Source: an uncultured Lachnospiraceae bacterium (lineage in GTDB: Bacteria > Bacillota > Clostridia > Lachnospirales > Lachnospiraceae). Taken from it: 64,000 bases of DNA. The DNA is taken from contig CAJTJY010000007.1 in the NCBI GenBank assembly GCA_910576975.1, positions 1 through 64,000 of the forward strand, given 5' to 3'. The position numbers and the translations under genes are program-made. This document shows positions 34,706 through 43,639 of the stretch, piece after piece. The notes beneath the pieces are model-generated. The model was not told the origin of the DNA. It searched no databases and saw nothing but the letters and a program-made list of their open reading frames with translations. Every line of letters begins with the position of its first letter. Within the stretch, counting starts at the first letter, position 1.

Positions 34706-37091
34706 CGTCGGCAGCTTCTTCGGGGGTGATTTCACCTTTGAGGACTTTTTCACCCTGTTCTGACACTGCGTCTTTGATTACGTCATCCCGAAGCGCAGGA
34801 GTGTCCACGGATTCTGCAAGATCTGTAAGCTTCTTAATCTCCTCTTCTGGCGTCGAAACCATGGCGTAATCCAAAATCTCATCGATGTCGTCACCAGAAC
34901 CTCCTACGCAAACCAGATTCTCTTTTCCCTGATACTGATGACCGTCAATCACGCTGCGAAACGCCTCTTTTTCCACCGGGAGTCCTCCCGACTGTGAAAT
35001 CTTCTGTGATTCATGAGAAAACAAATATCTTAAAAACTGTTCCGCTGTCTCTGGCTGATTGCTCTTGCTGCTAATTCCCAGGATCATAGAAGGTACAAAG
35101 ACATTCTCTGCCTGTCCTGGCATCAGCCCGTAGCTTCCATCTTTGAGCTTGTTATTCACTGCAGATAACATTCCATAATCCATTTTTGCAAATAATCCAA
35201 TGTTTACCTTTGTTCTTCCAAACGCAAGGTCAAAATCCCCATAACTGAACAATATTTTTTTTATTTCTTCCGTATTGCCTGTATTTCCATCGCTCGTAAA
35301 GCTAACTGACATACCCTGTTGATTTGCATTGGCGTCATATTCCCCATAAGCATTTTTGAGGCTCGTAAGAAATTCTGTAATTTTTGCCACATCTAATGTT
35401 TTGTCTTCTTTCTGCCATGCCGCACCGCAAGTATACCAAAATTTTTCTATCACATACTTCGGCTCCATTCCAGCAAGAACGCCCTTGCGACTGGTAAACG
35501 AATCAAACGCCTCCCCAGGCTTGTAATCGGCGCTGCCGCCCTGCGCCATGGGAAGCATGAATCTGGCGGGAGCTGCACAGATTTGCCCTTGTTGATTCTG
35601 ATATGCATGTAAGATATTTTCAAAATAACCACCCTCTTTTGAGATCATCGAAGAGAGATCTTTTAAAATCCCCTTTTCGATATACGTTTCCACTGGCATT
35701 CCATCTAAAATCAGCAGATCTGGGCCCTTGCCCGCCATAATTTCCGTAGTCAGCGTCTTTAATGCATCAGAAACATTGACGGCGTTCTCCTCTGACATGG
35801 CGGCCTGGTAATTGACATAGACGTCTGTGTGGTCTTTCTGGAAACGGGTGATAGACTGTCTCATTTCCCTGTTATCATATAAGGAATACACCTTTAGCTC
35901 CTTGTCTGGTTTTGCAGGCGTGTCTGCTGAGTAAGTATATTTTAACAGTGCAATGCCCGTGGGCGAGTCAGAATTCTCATCGTTTGCCGCCACCAAAAAA
36001 TTCTGTTCATCTAACATCGCCATCACGATCGGATAAAACGAGGGCGCTCCCATAGAGTTCATGCTTCCGTCAATTAACTGCTCCATCACGCTGCCGCCAA
36101 ACTTATAATGATAAAGCCCTCCCCTGGCGACGCCATATACGCTCTCTCCCTGATTTATGGTGTCCACCGCCTGAAAAAAACCTGACTCGGCAGCGCCTTT
36201 TTGCAGTGTTTCTTCTGTTGAAATCTGTTGCCCTGTTTCTGAATCAAATAAGAGCACTTCCTTGTTGCTAAATACCAGTATTTTCTTTCCCGCTGCATAT
36301 ACCTGGTGCGATTCCATAGAACCGTCAAATTGATACGTTTGTCTCAAGCTCCCATCTGCTGTGCTGATCTGGTAAACATTATCAGAAATATCCTTTGCCA
36401 ATACTTGGTCATTGCCCAGAAATTGAATGTCCATAATCAAATTGGAGATGCTCGCCCCCATTTCTTGCGAATCTTCCTCTGCCTGATTCTCAGGTTCCTC
36501 ATCTGGCAGATCTTCCGCAGTTACTTCGAATGAATTGGACATGGCGCCCTCTGTGTTAACACTTGGGAGCTCAAACGGAATGCGGCTTGCTTTGCCATTC
36601 TGATCAAGCAGATACAGCACCGCAAGGATCCCGCCGCCCTTTTGAATTTGATTGTAGGCGCATACCGCCTGCCCGTCAGAAGACAATGCGGCACGGTCTG
36701 AATAGCCCTGATCGCTGTCCTGAAGCTCTGTAGGGAAATCATATGCTTTTTCCCAGCTCGCTCCCTGGTCCTTGGAATCCCAGGCTCCCTTAGAGCCATC
36801 ATCGCCATTGGAGCCAATGATTCGCAGCGTCCCATCCTCTAATTTCTTCATATCGTAAATAGTTCCAAATACAATGCCCGTATCAATTTCTTCCTCCAGG
36901 AACCGTCCCATGGCAGATTCTTTGCCGCCGTTTTCGGTATTAATTGCTTCTGTCTTCGTCCCGTTTGTATTTTGTCCTGCTGCCCCGCTGGTTCCCTCCT
37001 GACCCTCTTTGCCACAGCCGGCCAGTGTGGCGCAGATCAAAAACGCCAAAAGCAAGATTGCTGTGATCTGTTTGATTCTCTTATGATTCAT
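34668..37091 (-). CDS. Lipoprotein with N-terminal propeller-like domain and C-terminal ABC solute-binding domain
   Basis: 807 residues, almost twice a normal sugar-binding protein. Signal peptide with lipobox LAGC (Cys 26). Residues ~60-385 contain repeated beta strands, including an Asp-box-like stretch (DSKDQGASWE) and TIYDMKKLEDGTLRIIGS, and look like a beta-propeller. Residues ~395-800 are a family-1 extracellular solute-binding domain (KELKVYSLYDN...ITRFQKDHTDVYVNY; GPDLLILDGMP). First gene of the operon with two permeases, adaptor and MacB-like protein. A ribosome-binding site AAAGGAGG precedes the ATG. The ligand is unknown; a polysaccharide or glycan fragment is a guess from the family. 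Confidence 0.85.
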   Translation of the reverse strand: MNHKRIKQITAILLLAFLICATLAGCGKEGQEGTSGAAGQNTNGTKTEAINTENGGKESAMGRFLEEEIDTGIVFGTIYDMKKLEDGTLRIIGSNGDDGSKGAWDSKDQGASWEKAYDFPTELQDSDQGYSDRAALSSDGQAVCAYNQIQKGGGILAVLYLLDQNGKASRIPFELPSVNTEGAMSNSFEVTAEDLPDEEPENQAEEDSQEMGASISNLIMDIQFLGNDQVLAKDISDNVYQISTADGSLRQTYQFDGSMESHQVYAAGKKILVFSNKEVLLFDSETGQQISTEETLQKGAAESGFFQAVDTINQGESVYGVARGGLYHYKFGGSVMEQLIDGSMNSMGAPSFYPIVMAMLDEQNFLVAANDENSDSPTGIALLKYTYSADTPAKPDKELKVYSLYDNREMRQSITRFQKDHTDVYVNYQAAMSEENAVNVSDALKTLTTEIMAGKGPDLLILDGMPVETYIEKGILKDLSSMISKEGGYFENILHAYQNQQGQICAAPARFMLPMAQGGSADYKPGEAFDSFTSRKGVLAGMEPKYVIEKFWYTCGAAWQKEDKTLDVAKITEFLTSLKNAYGEYDANANQQGMSVSFTSDGNTGNTEEIKKILFSYGDFDLAFGRTKVNIGLFAKMDYGMLSAVNNKLKDGSYGLMPGQAENVFVPSMILGISSKSNQPETAEQFLRYLFSHESQKISQSGGLPVEKEAFRSVIDGHQYQGKENLVCVGGSGDDIDEILDYAMVSTPEEEIKKLTDLAESVDTPALRDDVIKDAVSEQGEKVLKGEITPEEAADAIMQKVNIYLAE

Positions 37092-37132
37092 ACGTTACCT
37101 CCTTTAAAGCCTTTCTATTGGAATCTGCAGAC

Positions 37133-37213
37133 AGGATATCACAGAAATCTCTAACCTTTCTCTAAATAGAGAAAGATTTTTTAGAGATTAATTAGAGATA
37201 AGTGTGATATACT
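37133..37213. promoter_or_regulatory. Mirror-image divergent promoters with TTAGAGA half-sites
   Basis: Plus side: TTAGAGAT at 37181 and 37192 (11 bp apart), eight bases (AAGTGTGA), then TATACT 37208-37213. Minus side: TTAGAGAA (37165-37158) and TTAGAGAT (37154-37147), also 11 bp apart, eight bases (TTCTGTGA), then TATCCT (37138-37133). Inside lies the perfect palindrome CTTTCTCTA-AA-TAGAGAAAG (37156-37175). Neither promoter has a -35 box. The same activator, most likely the regulator encoded at 37242, should drive both operons. Confidence 0.75.
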
Positions 37214-37241
37214 GATCTCATAAGAGGGAGGAAAAAAGACG

Positions 37242-37913
37242 ATGCGAATACTGATTATTGAAGATGACAAATCCCTTGCAGAGACACTGCGCTTTCAATT
37301 GGAACAGCGTCATTTCGAGACCGACGTATGTTATGACGGGGAAGAAGGACTGCATTTTATAGAACAGCAGTCCCATGATTTAATTTTGCTTGACCGGATG
37401 CTCCCGGTTCTGGATGGTATTTCCGTACTGAAAATTACGCGAGAAAAGAACATATCGACGCCGATTATTTTTGTCACCGCCCTGGGCGCTCTAAATGACA
37501 AGATTACCGGGCTTGACTGCGGAGCGGATGACTACCTCGTTAAACCTTTTGATTTCGAAGAACTCCTGGCCAGGATACGCTGCATCTTAAGGCGTCCACC
37601 AAAATGGGAGGGACGAAAGCCATTAGTTCTAGGGGATATCTCTTATGATGTGCAACAGAAAAAACTCTGCTGCAAAGATCTCTCTTGCTCCCTCTCTGCC
37701 AGGGAAGGAGATCTCTTTGAATTCTTTCTGCACAATCCAAGGCAGACCATCCCCCGCGCCTCTCTGCTTGCAAAAGTTTGGGGACCAGACGCAGAGGTGG
37801 AAGACGGAAATCTTGACAATTACATCTATTTTCTACGCCGGCGGCTCAAAAGCGTTCAAAGCTCGATCCAGTTAAAAACGGTCCGGGGCATCGGCTATCA
37901 GCTGGAGGTATGA
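37242..37913 (+). CDS. OmpR-family response regulator of the hybrid transporter operon
   Basis: 223 residues. Receiver pocket E7-D8-D9, phosphoacceptor D51 (LILLDRML), T79 and K101 (YLVKPF); winged-helix output domain ending NLDNYIYFLRRRLKSV...VRGIGYQLEV. GAGGAAA precedes the ATG. The kinase gene follows after one base. Divergent from the binding-protein operon, with identical half-sites at both promoters, so it probably activates both itself and that operon. Confidence 0.92.
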   Translation: MRILIIEDDKSLAETLRFQLEQRHFETDVCYDGEEGLHFIEQQSHDLILLDRMLPVLDGISVLKITREKNISTPIIFVTALGALNDKITGLDCGADDYLVKPFDFEELLARIRCILRRPPKWEGRKPLVLGDISYDVQQKKLCCKDLSCSLSAREGDLFEFFLHNPRQTIPRASLLAKVWGPDAEVEDGNLDNYIYFLRRRLKSVQSSIQLKTVRGIGYQLEV

Positions 37914-37914
37914 C

Positions 37915-39198
37915 ATGTTTCAAAAACTTCATATCCAGCTTACGTTTCTTTGTACTTTGGCAAGTGGCATGATACTGGTCTTGATGTCCCTGATCTGTCT
38001 TTGTTTCTGGGAATCAGAATCTCGAAAGAGCCATTTTTCAGATTTTCAGATTAATAGCACTCTGCTAGTCAATCATTTGGACAGCCAGTCTATTCTGTCC
38101 CGGGACTGGCTGGCACAATTTTGCGTCGATACAGGGTTTGAAATAGACATCCGGGACAAAGGCATTAAATTAGCGTTTGAGACGCTTTCTCCCCGGACAC
38201 TGGATGATGACATTTTTACGCTAGCCAGGGAAAGGGCCCATGCTGAATACTCCGTATTAGAAGAATCGATAACTCCGAATTCCATCTTGTCCACACATGC
38301 CGACTTTTCACTAGAATGGAACGGCGAAGATTATTATGCCTCTGTCGCCATGATTCCCAAAAACGGCGGCGTGCTCAATATGGCGGTCCTATTGCCTTTG
38401 ACAGATTTACACGCATCTTTCATTCTGCGACGCTTTTTATTTGCAGGGGCGGATCTTTTTGGGCTCCTGCTTTTAGGACTTTTCTTTTGGTTCTTTACCT
38501 GGCGCATGATGCAGCCTTTGATCCGCAGTCGTCAAAAACAGGTTGAATTTATCGCTTTTGCATCCCATGAGCTGCGCTCCCCCTTGACGGTAATGCTGTC
38601 CGCCCTGTCTGCCATGCGTCACGCCCCTCCCCAGGAAGCAGCGCATTTTGCCGAAACAATTCGGCAGGAAGGAAAACGCATGGGACGGCTGATTAACGAT
38701 ATGCTGATGCTCTCAGGAACCGACAGCTCCCATTTTACGATACAAAAGTCAGCGGTAGAACTGGACACCCTGCTGCTGTCCGCCTACGAAAAATTTGAAC
38801 CACTGGCAAAGAAAAAGCTTATTTCCTTAAGCGTCACTCTTCCAGACGAACTGGTGCCGCCTTGTTTTTGCGACAGAGAACGCATTGAGCAGGTACTTTC
38901 CATCCTTTTAGACAACGCACTAAGCTACACGCCTCTTGAAGGAACTATCTCTCTGGCACTAGAAGTTTGCGCTGATAAATTTGTGATTCGGGTCTCAGAC
39001 AGCGGGATTGGCATTCCTGATTCAGAAAAAGACGCAGTTTTTGACCGTTTTTACCGATGTGATAAATCACACAAGGATAAAGAACATTTTGGACTCGGGC
39101 TGTGCATCGCACAGGAGATTATAAAGGCGCACCGGGGAAAAATCCAGGTAGAAGACACATTAGGCGGCGGAGCTTCTTTTGTGGTTATTTTATTGTAA
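37915..39198 (+). CDS. Sensor histidine kinase partner
   Basis: 427 residues. Two membrane helices (~10-30 and ~177-200) enclose a ~145-residue extracellular sensor domain. The H box FASHELRSPLT has the phospho-His at 218; N box LLDNALSYTP, G boxes DSGIGIPD and FGLGLCIAQEI are intact. There is no HAMP-length linker. It starts one base after the regulator's stop. With a lipoprotein receptor encoded on the other side of the promoter, the signal could be reported by that binding protein (inference). Confidence 0.92.
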   Translation: MFQKLHIQLTFLCTLASGMILVLMSLICLCFWESESRKSHFSDFQINSTLLVNHLDSQSILSRDWLAQFCVDTGFEIDIRDKGIKLAFETLSPRTLDDDIFTLARERAHAEYSVLEESITPNSILSTHADFSLEWNGEDYYASVAMIPKNGGVLNMAVLLPLTDLHASFILRRFLFAGADLFGLLLLGLFFWFFTWRMMQPLIRSRQKQVEFIAFASHELRSPLTVMLSALSAMRHAPPQEAAHFAETIRQEGKRMGRLINDMLMLSGTDSSHFTIQKSAVELDTLLLSAYEKFEPLAKKKLISLSVTLPDELVPPCFCDRERIEQVLSILLDNALSYTPLEGTISLALEVCADKFVIRVSDSGIGIPDSEKDAVFDRFYRCDKSHKDKEHFGLGLCIAQEIIKAHRGKIQVEDTLGGGASFVVILL

Positions 39199-39201
39199 GT
39201 T

Positions 39202-39242
39202 GATCAAATGTCCCAATAACTGGTTACTGTTCCAATTTGATC
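39202..39242. terminator. Hairpin between kinase and SNF2 genes
   Basis: GATCAAAT (39202-39209) pairs with ATTTGATC (39235-39242), with inner TAAC/GTTA pairing. It separates convergent genes; T-richness is low, so confidence is moderate. Confidence 0.5.
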
Positions 39243-39286
39243 CATGAAGCATCCCCTATCTTTTTGATCATTCTCAACAGCCTTCC

Positions 39287-42200
39287 TTACCACCCCAGCA
39301 GATTTAAAATCTCTTCCCGGGTAAGCTTCACGCCCTCGAAGCCTTCTGTTCTCAAAAGCTGTTCTGCAAGCTGGCTCTTCTTTTGTTGCAGCTTCAAAAT
39401 ATGCTCCTCTATGGTGTTCCTGGCAATCAGCTTATACACCGTCACCGGGTTTTTCTGTCCAATGCGGTGCGCCCGGTCTGTTGCCTGGTTCTGCACCGCC
39501 ACATTCCACCAAGGATCATAGTGAATCACCAAATCAGCCGCCGTAAGATTGAGCCCAGTTCCTCCAGCTTTCAAAGAAATGCAAAATACTGGCACATTTC
39601 CCTGTTGAAATTTCTCTACCAATTCCTCCCGTTTCTCCTTGCTCGTGGCACCTGTAAGGCTGAGAAAAGGAATATGCTGCTCTTGCATTTTCTGTTGCAG
39701 CCTTGACAACATGCTGGTAAATTGAGAAAACAGCAATACCTTATGTCCTCCCTGCAGTGCATTTTGCAATAATTCAATGCACATGACAAGTTTTGCCGAT
39801 TCCTCTTCGTAATTCTCATATACCAGCGCTGGATCGCAGCAGAGCTGACGGAGCCTGGTGAGCTCGGACAAAATCTGTATCTTCTGAGAGGCAAATTCTG
39901 CTTCTGACTGTCCCTCAAGCATGATCTTGATGCGCTGCACATGGGCACGGTAAAGCCTCTCTTGCTCTGTTTCCATCTTTGCAAAAACTGCTTGCTCCAA
40001 TTTCGCTGGCAAATCTTTTAACACGTCTTGTTTAAGCCTGCGCAGCACAAAGGGGCGTATCATGTTCCGCAGACGTTTTGAAGCCTCCTGCTCATGGTTG
40101 ACGACAATCGGGACTTCGAGCTCTTCCCGGAATTTATTATAAGAAAATAAGAATCCTGGCATCAGATAGTCAAAAATGCTCCACAGCTCGCTCAAACGAT
40201 TTTCAATAGGCGTCCCCGTCAGCGCAACTTTAAATCCCGCCGTTATCTCTTTCACTGCCTTTGCCGCCTTGGTGGCATGGTTTTTGATATGCTGCGCTTC
40301 ATCTATAATCTGATATCCAAAACGGCAGCCTGCATAACTAGGAAGATCCCGGCGCAACAAATCGTAGGAAGTAATCAGAACATCCCCTGTTTTGGCGCTG
40401 CAAATCCGTTCCATTCGCTCTGATGCCGTGCCAGCAACTGCGACCGCAGCAAGTTGCGGCGCAAACCGCTGAATCTCTTTTTCCCAATTGTAAATCAAAG
40501 AAGTAGGGCATACAATTAGCGCAAACTGGTCAAACGCCGCCCCCTCTTGCCATTCCGAAAGTAAGAAAGCAATTACCTGCAGCGTTTTTCCCAGACCCAT
40601 GTCATCCGCAAGAATCCCCCCAAAACCATTCGCATGCAGTGTCTTTAGCCAGAGGAATCCCTGTTTTTGATACTCCCGAAGCACTCTGTCCAAAGATGAA
40701 GGCAGTTTAAAGTCATTATCCTCTACGGTCTTCATATTTCGTATCAGTGCACGGAAATTCTGATCCTTGACAGCGTAAAAGCCTCGCTGGTTTTTCATTT
40801 CCTGATCAAGATACAGCGCCCAGTATTTTGGCAATTGGACTGTCCCATGTTCCCACTGCCTTGACGCTATTCCAGCGCCGTCTTGAAGCCTGGAAAGTAC
40901 AGAAAGACCGTCCTCGCCCATGCTGAAAAAATCGCCGCTTTTGAGTCGGAAAAATTTGCGTCTGCGCCGATAAGAAGACAAGATTTCCACAAGCTCTGAC
41001 AAGGAAAGTTCTGAGCTGTCCAAGGTTAGCTCTAGCAAATTTTCTTTCAAAGACACACCGACCGAAATCTCCGGCGCACACTTTACACGGATAGATTTTA
41101 TAGTGTCGCTTACATACACTGTGCCAAGTCTCGACAATTGCTCCACGCCCACAGTCAAAAGCTGATACAAGCCGTCCTCATCTTCCATGAGAATCATCTG
41201 CATTTTCTGGGGATCCACATTGTCAAACCAGCATCGTACCTGTTCCCTGGCTTTTAATTCTTCCAATTCATCCCGGTAATCTAGCATTTTGACTTTTTCA
41301 AACACATTGTATTTCTTCTCGCCATACAATGCATACATTTCACAAGTTACCGTATCTTTGTCTGGGGCATCCAGATAAAGCTCATACTCTGGCTTTGGCG
41401 GCAAAAAATCTTCTTCTCGAAACTGCTGCTTCTCCACCAGGTAACGGCGTTTCAGTACCGGGAGCAGTTCCCGGCAAAACATCGGCAGCTCCGCTTTGCC
41501 CACAAAAAACTCATCATATTTGTATTTATGCAAGTAATCCCAAAACGGCTCAATTTCTCTAGCTTCTTCCGCTGGCATCCGAAAAATAAGTCCCTCGCTC
41601 CACACATAACAGCACGTTCTTCCAAAAGTATAAAATACGGATTCCGCTTCCAGGACCGCCCCTCCCTCCACGCCGCAGATCTTAAGCTTCGGAAAGTATG
41701 GTTCCTTGGATAGGCGCCACATTCTTCTGGGGGAAAAATTCATTTCCACTGCAAGCTCCATATCTCCCAACGCCTCAAAAAAGCTGTCGAGATTCCCGCT
41801 GTGAATAGTCACAAAACGCCCTTTTTTATTATCGTAATATTCCAGGTTTTGGCTTACTGTCCTGCGCACCTCCGCCTCCTGCAAGAGAAATTTAGCAATC
41901 GGCCTGCATTCCTCTGTAAAGGCCTCTAAGGTATGGTAAAATTCTAGCTCCTTTCCATAGGATACAAATTCTCTGCGTTTTAAAGCGTCTGCAAATATCT
42001 GGGTGTTTTTCAACACATATTTCCTGCGGCTTCCTATCGTAAACTCCGCATGAATCTGTCCATAGGAAATCTGCAAGAGCGGCAGCAATTCGATAGTCCC
42101 ATTGATCTGAGCCTGTTGCAGCGACAGCCGTTCTTTCTCTTTATATTGTCCAATTAACTGGCTTACCCCATAGCTGCTGCTACGCCCTGGCATAATCCCT

Positions 42201-42487
42201 CTGCTTGCCGAGGAATCTGGATTTACAATCTTTTCCTGGGATTTGGGGTATGAAGACTCCATAAAATCGTCACCCATGGCAAAAATGCTTCCTTTCCTTT
42301 TATTCTTGCGAGCAATGAGCCAAGCGACTGCTTGCAGACATTTGGCGAATGCCGCCAGGGTCAAATAACCCGCAGTAAACTGGCATGGTATTTGACTACC
42401 TCTATCCTTTACAGTATAGCTTTTTGCATCCATGGATGCAATATTACTCTTGATTTGAGTTTCGCCATTTTGCAATTCATAGCGCAA
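39287..42487 (-). CDS. SNF2-family helicase with bacterial SNF2-associated domain; N-terminus altered by a repeat
   Basis: Open frame of 1066 residues. The bacterial SNF2-associated region (~110-560) is followed by the helicase: ADDMGLGKTLQ (motif I), VCPTSL, IIDEAQHIKN (motif II), TGTPIENRLSELW (III), and DPWWNVAVQNQATDRAHRIGQ (V-VI), all intact. Relatives begin with a SWIM zinc finger; here only a remnant is visible (IPCQFTAGYLT...AKCLQAVAWLIA), with most metal ligands lost. The first ~12 codons (from a TTG) lie in the arm of the hairpin repeat. The real start is unclear: ATG 42433 has no ribosome-binding site, and ATG 42277 has a distant AAAGGAAG. Confidence 0.85.
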   Translation of the reverse strand: MRYELQNGETQIKSNIASMDAKSYTVKDRGSQIPCQFTAGYLTLAAFAKCLQAVAWLIARKNKRKGSIFAMGDDFMESSYPKSQEKIVNPDSSASRGIMPGRSSSYGVSQLIGQYKEKERLSLQQAQINGTIELLPLLQISYGQIHAEFTIGSRRKYVLKNTQIFADALKRREFVSYGKELEFYHTLEAFTEECRPIAKFLLQEAEVRRTVSQNLEYYDNKKGRFVTIHSGNLDSFFEALGDMELAVEMNFSPRRMWRLSKEPYFPKLKICGVEGGAVLEAESVFYTFGRTCCYVWSEGLIFRMPAEEAREIEPFWDYLHKYKYDEFFVGKAELPMFCRELLPVLKRRYLVEKQQFREEDFLPPKPEYELYLDAPDKDTVTCEMYALYGEKKYNVFEKVKMLDYRDELEELKAREQVRCWFDNVDPQKMQMILMEDEDGLYQLLTVGVEQLSRLGTVYVSDTIKSIRVKCAPEISVGVSLKENLLELTLDSSELSLSELVEILSSYRRRRKFFRLKSGDFFSMGEDGLSVLSRLQDGAGIASRQWEHGTVQLPKYWALYLDQEMKNQRGFYAVKDQNFRALIRNMKTVEDNDFKLPSSLDRVLREYQKQGFLWLKTLHANGFGGILADDMGLGKTLQVIAFLLSEWQEGAAFDQFALIVCPTSLIYNWEKEIQRFAPQLAAVAVAGTASERMERICSAKTGDVLITSYDLLRRDLPSYAGCRFGYQIIDEAQHIKNHATKAAKAVKEITAGFKVALTGTPIENRLSELWSIFDYLMPGFLFSYNKFREELEVPIVVNHEQEASKRLRNMIRPFVLRRLKQDVLKDLPAKLEQAVFAKMETEQERLYRAHVQRIKIMLEGQSEAEFASQKIQILSELTRLRQLCCDPALVYENYEEESAKLVMCIELLQNALQGGHKVLLFSQFTSMLSRLQQKMQEQHIPFLSLTGATSKEKREELVEKFQQGNVPVFCISLKAGGTGLNLTAADLVIHYDPWWNVAVQNQATDRAHRIGQKNPVTVYKLIARNTIEEHILKLQQKKSQLAEQLLRTEGFEGVKLTREEILNLLGW

Positions 42488-42711
42488 AAAAAGGGGGGTA
42501 TCGCACGAAGGTATTTACTTGGTCAAAAGGTCTTGCCGCTGATGCGGCAAAGACAGAATGCACAAAAATCACTCTGGAAAGCTAGCTTTCCAAGATGACT
42601 TTTGTGTATTTTGTTTGCATTGCTTTGTAATGTAAACCTTTTGAACAGGTAAATATCTTCGTGTGATATCCCCCTTTTGGCGCTATAAATTGCAAAATGG
42701 CGAAACTCAAA
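42454..42711. repeat. Composite hairpin repeat copy C: family-1 arms around a complete family-2 element (258 bp)
   Basis: Family-1 arms (TTTGAGTTTCGCC... at 42454 and its complement ending 42711) are present, but the segment between them is a full family-2 element at 42493-42674 with its own arms. The family-1 core is not kept as a second copy; the arrangement is arm1-arm2-core-arm2'-arm1'. It lies between the SNF2 and cbiK genes. Confidence 0.9.
42493..42674. repeat. Family-2 element nested inside copy C
   Basis: 32-base arms (GGGGGGTATCGCACGAAG... and complement) flank a 118-bp core (42525-42642). The core is the same length as in the solo copy at 26450 and highly similar to it, including the side hairpin TTGCCGC-TGAT-GCGGCAA and central GGAAAGCTAGCTTTCC. 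Confidence 0.9.
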
Positions 42712-42850
42712 TACTCTTGATAAGTAAAGCTGCGTGATTGATTTTTCTTTGATTCTGTTTTATAATCTCATGAGAAACAACAGATAGTGAAACCATGGAT
42801 CACATCTTTGGCCTGGCTAAGAACTGCAGCTTTTTTAGAAAGGACTTCTT

Positions 42851-43639
42851 ATGACACAAAAAAAAGCAATTTTGCTGGTAAGCTTCGGCACCAGCTATTT
42901 AGAGAGTAAAGAGAAAACCATAGACAGGCTTCTGGCGGACGTGGCAGAGACATTTCCTGACATTCCTCTCTATCAGGCGTGGACCAGCAACATCATTATT
43001 AAGATCCTAAGAACACGCAGCGGCCTTTACATCCCCACTTTGCCAGAAGCCATGGAAACGATTGCGGCAGACGGCGTGGAACATCTGATCATCCAGCCTA
43101 CCCATTTCCTCAACGGCCTCGAAAATGACGAGATGATACGCACCATCCAGGCACATGCCCCCGATCATCTGCAACTTGCCTTCTGCGATCCTCTGCTGAC
43201 CACCACCGAAGACCACAGAGAAGTCCTAGACTGCCTGTTGTCAGAATACCTGCCGCTCTCCTCAGAGGAAGCAATGGTCTTCATGGGACACGGCACCACG
43301 CACCATGCCAATTCCGTGTACGCCGCCCTAGACTATATGCTGAAAGAAACGGCGCACCCTAATATCTTCATGGGAACCGTTGAAGCCTATCCCGGCTTAG
43401 ACACCCTGATTGCGCAAGTTAAAAAAACCTCTGCAAAGCGGGTGCATCTGGTCCCGTTTATGCTGGTGGCAGGGGATCACGCCAATAACGATATGGCTGG
43501 AAACCATAAAGATTCTTGGAAATCACGATTTGAAGCCTGCGGCTATGAAGTAATCTGTCATTTAAAAGGATTGGGAGAATTACAAGGCGTTCGAAACATC
43601 TACCTAAAGCATCTAAAAAGAGGGACCATGGACCAGTGA
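42851..43639 (+). CDS. cbiK: Sirohydrochlorin cobaltochelatase, CbiK type
   Basis: 262 residues; inserts Co2+ into sirohydrochlorin (or factor II) in the anaerobic cobalamin pathway. The two-lobed chelatase fold shows the metal-binding residues MGHGTTHHAN (His near 147), GTVEAYPG (Glu) and MLVAGDHANNDM (His near 208). The length matches CbiK (~260) rather than the short CbiX. AAAGGA precedes the ATG. No other cobalamin gene and no clear cobalamin riboswitch is present here. Confidence 0.93.
   Translation: MTQKKAILLVSFGTSYLESKEKTIDRLLADVAETFPDIPLYQAWTSNIIIKILRTRSGLYIPTLPEAMETIAADGVEHLIIQPTHFLNGLENDEMIRTIQAHAPDHLQLAFCDPLLTTTEDHREVLDCLLSEYLPLSSEEAMVFMGHGTTHHANSVYAALDYMLKETAHPNIFMGTVEAYPGLDTLIAQVKKTSAKRVHLVPFMLVAGDHANNDMAGNHKDSWKSRFEACGYEVICHLKGLGELQGVRNIYLKHLKRGTMDQ

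Noticed and set aside
42712..42850. Cobalamin riboswitch upstream of cbiK
   Set aside because: The leader is short and the conserved B12-box (GCCACTG) is absent.
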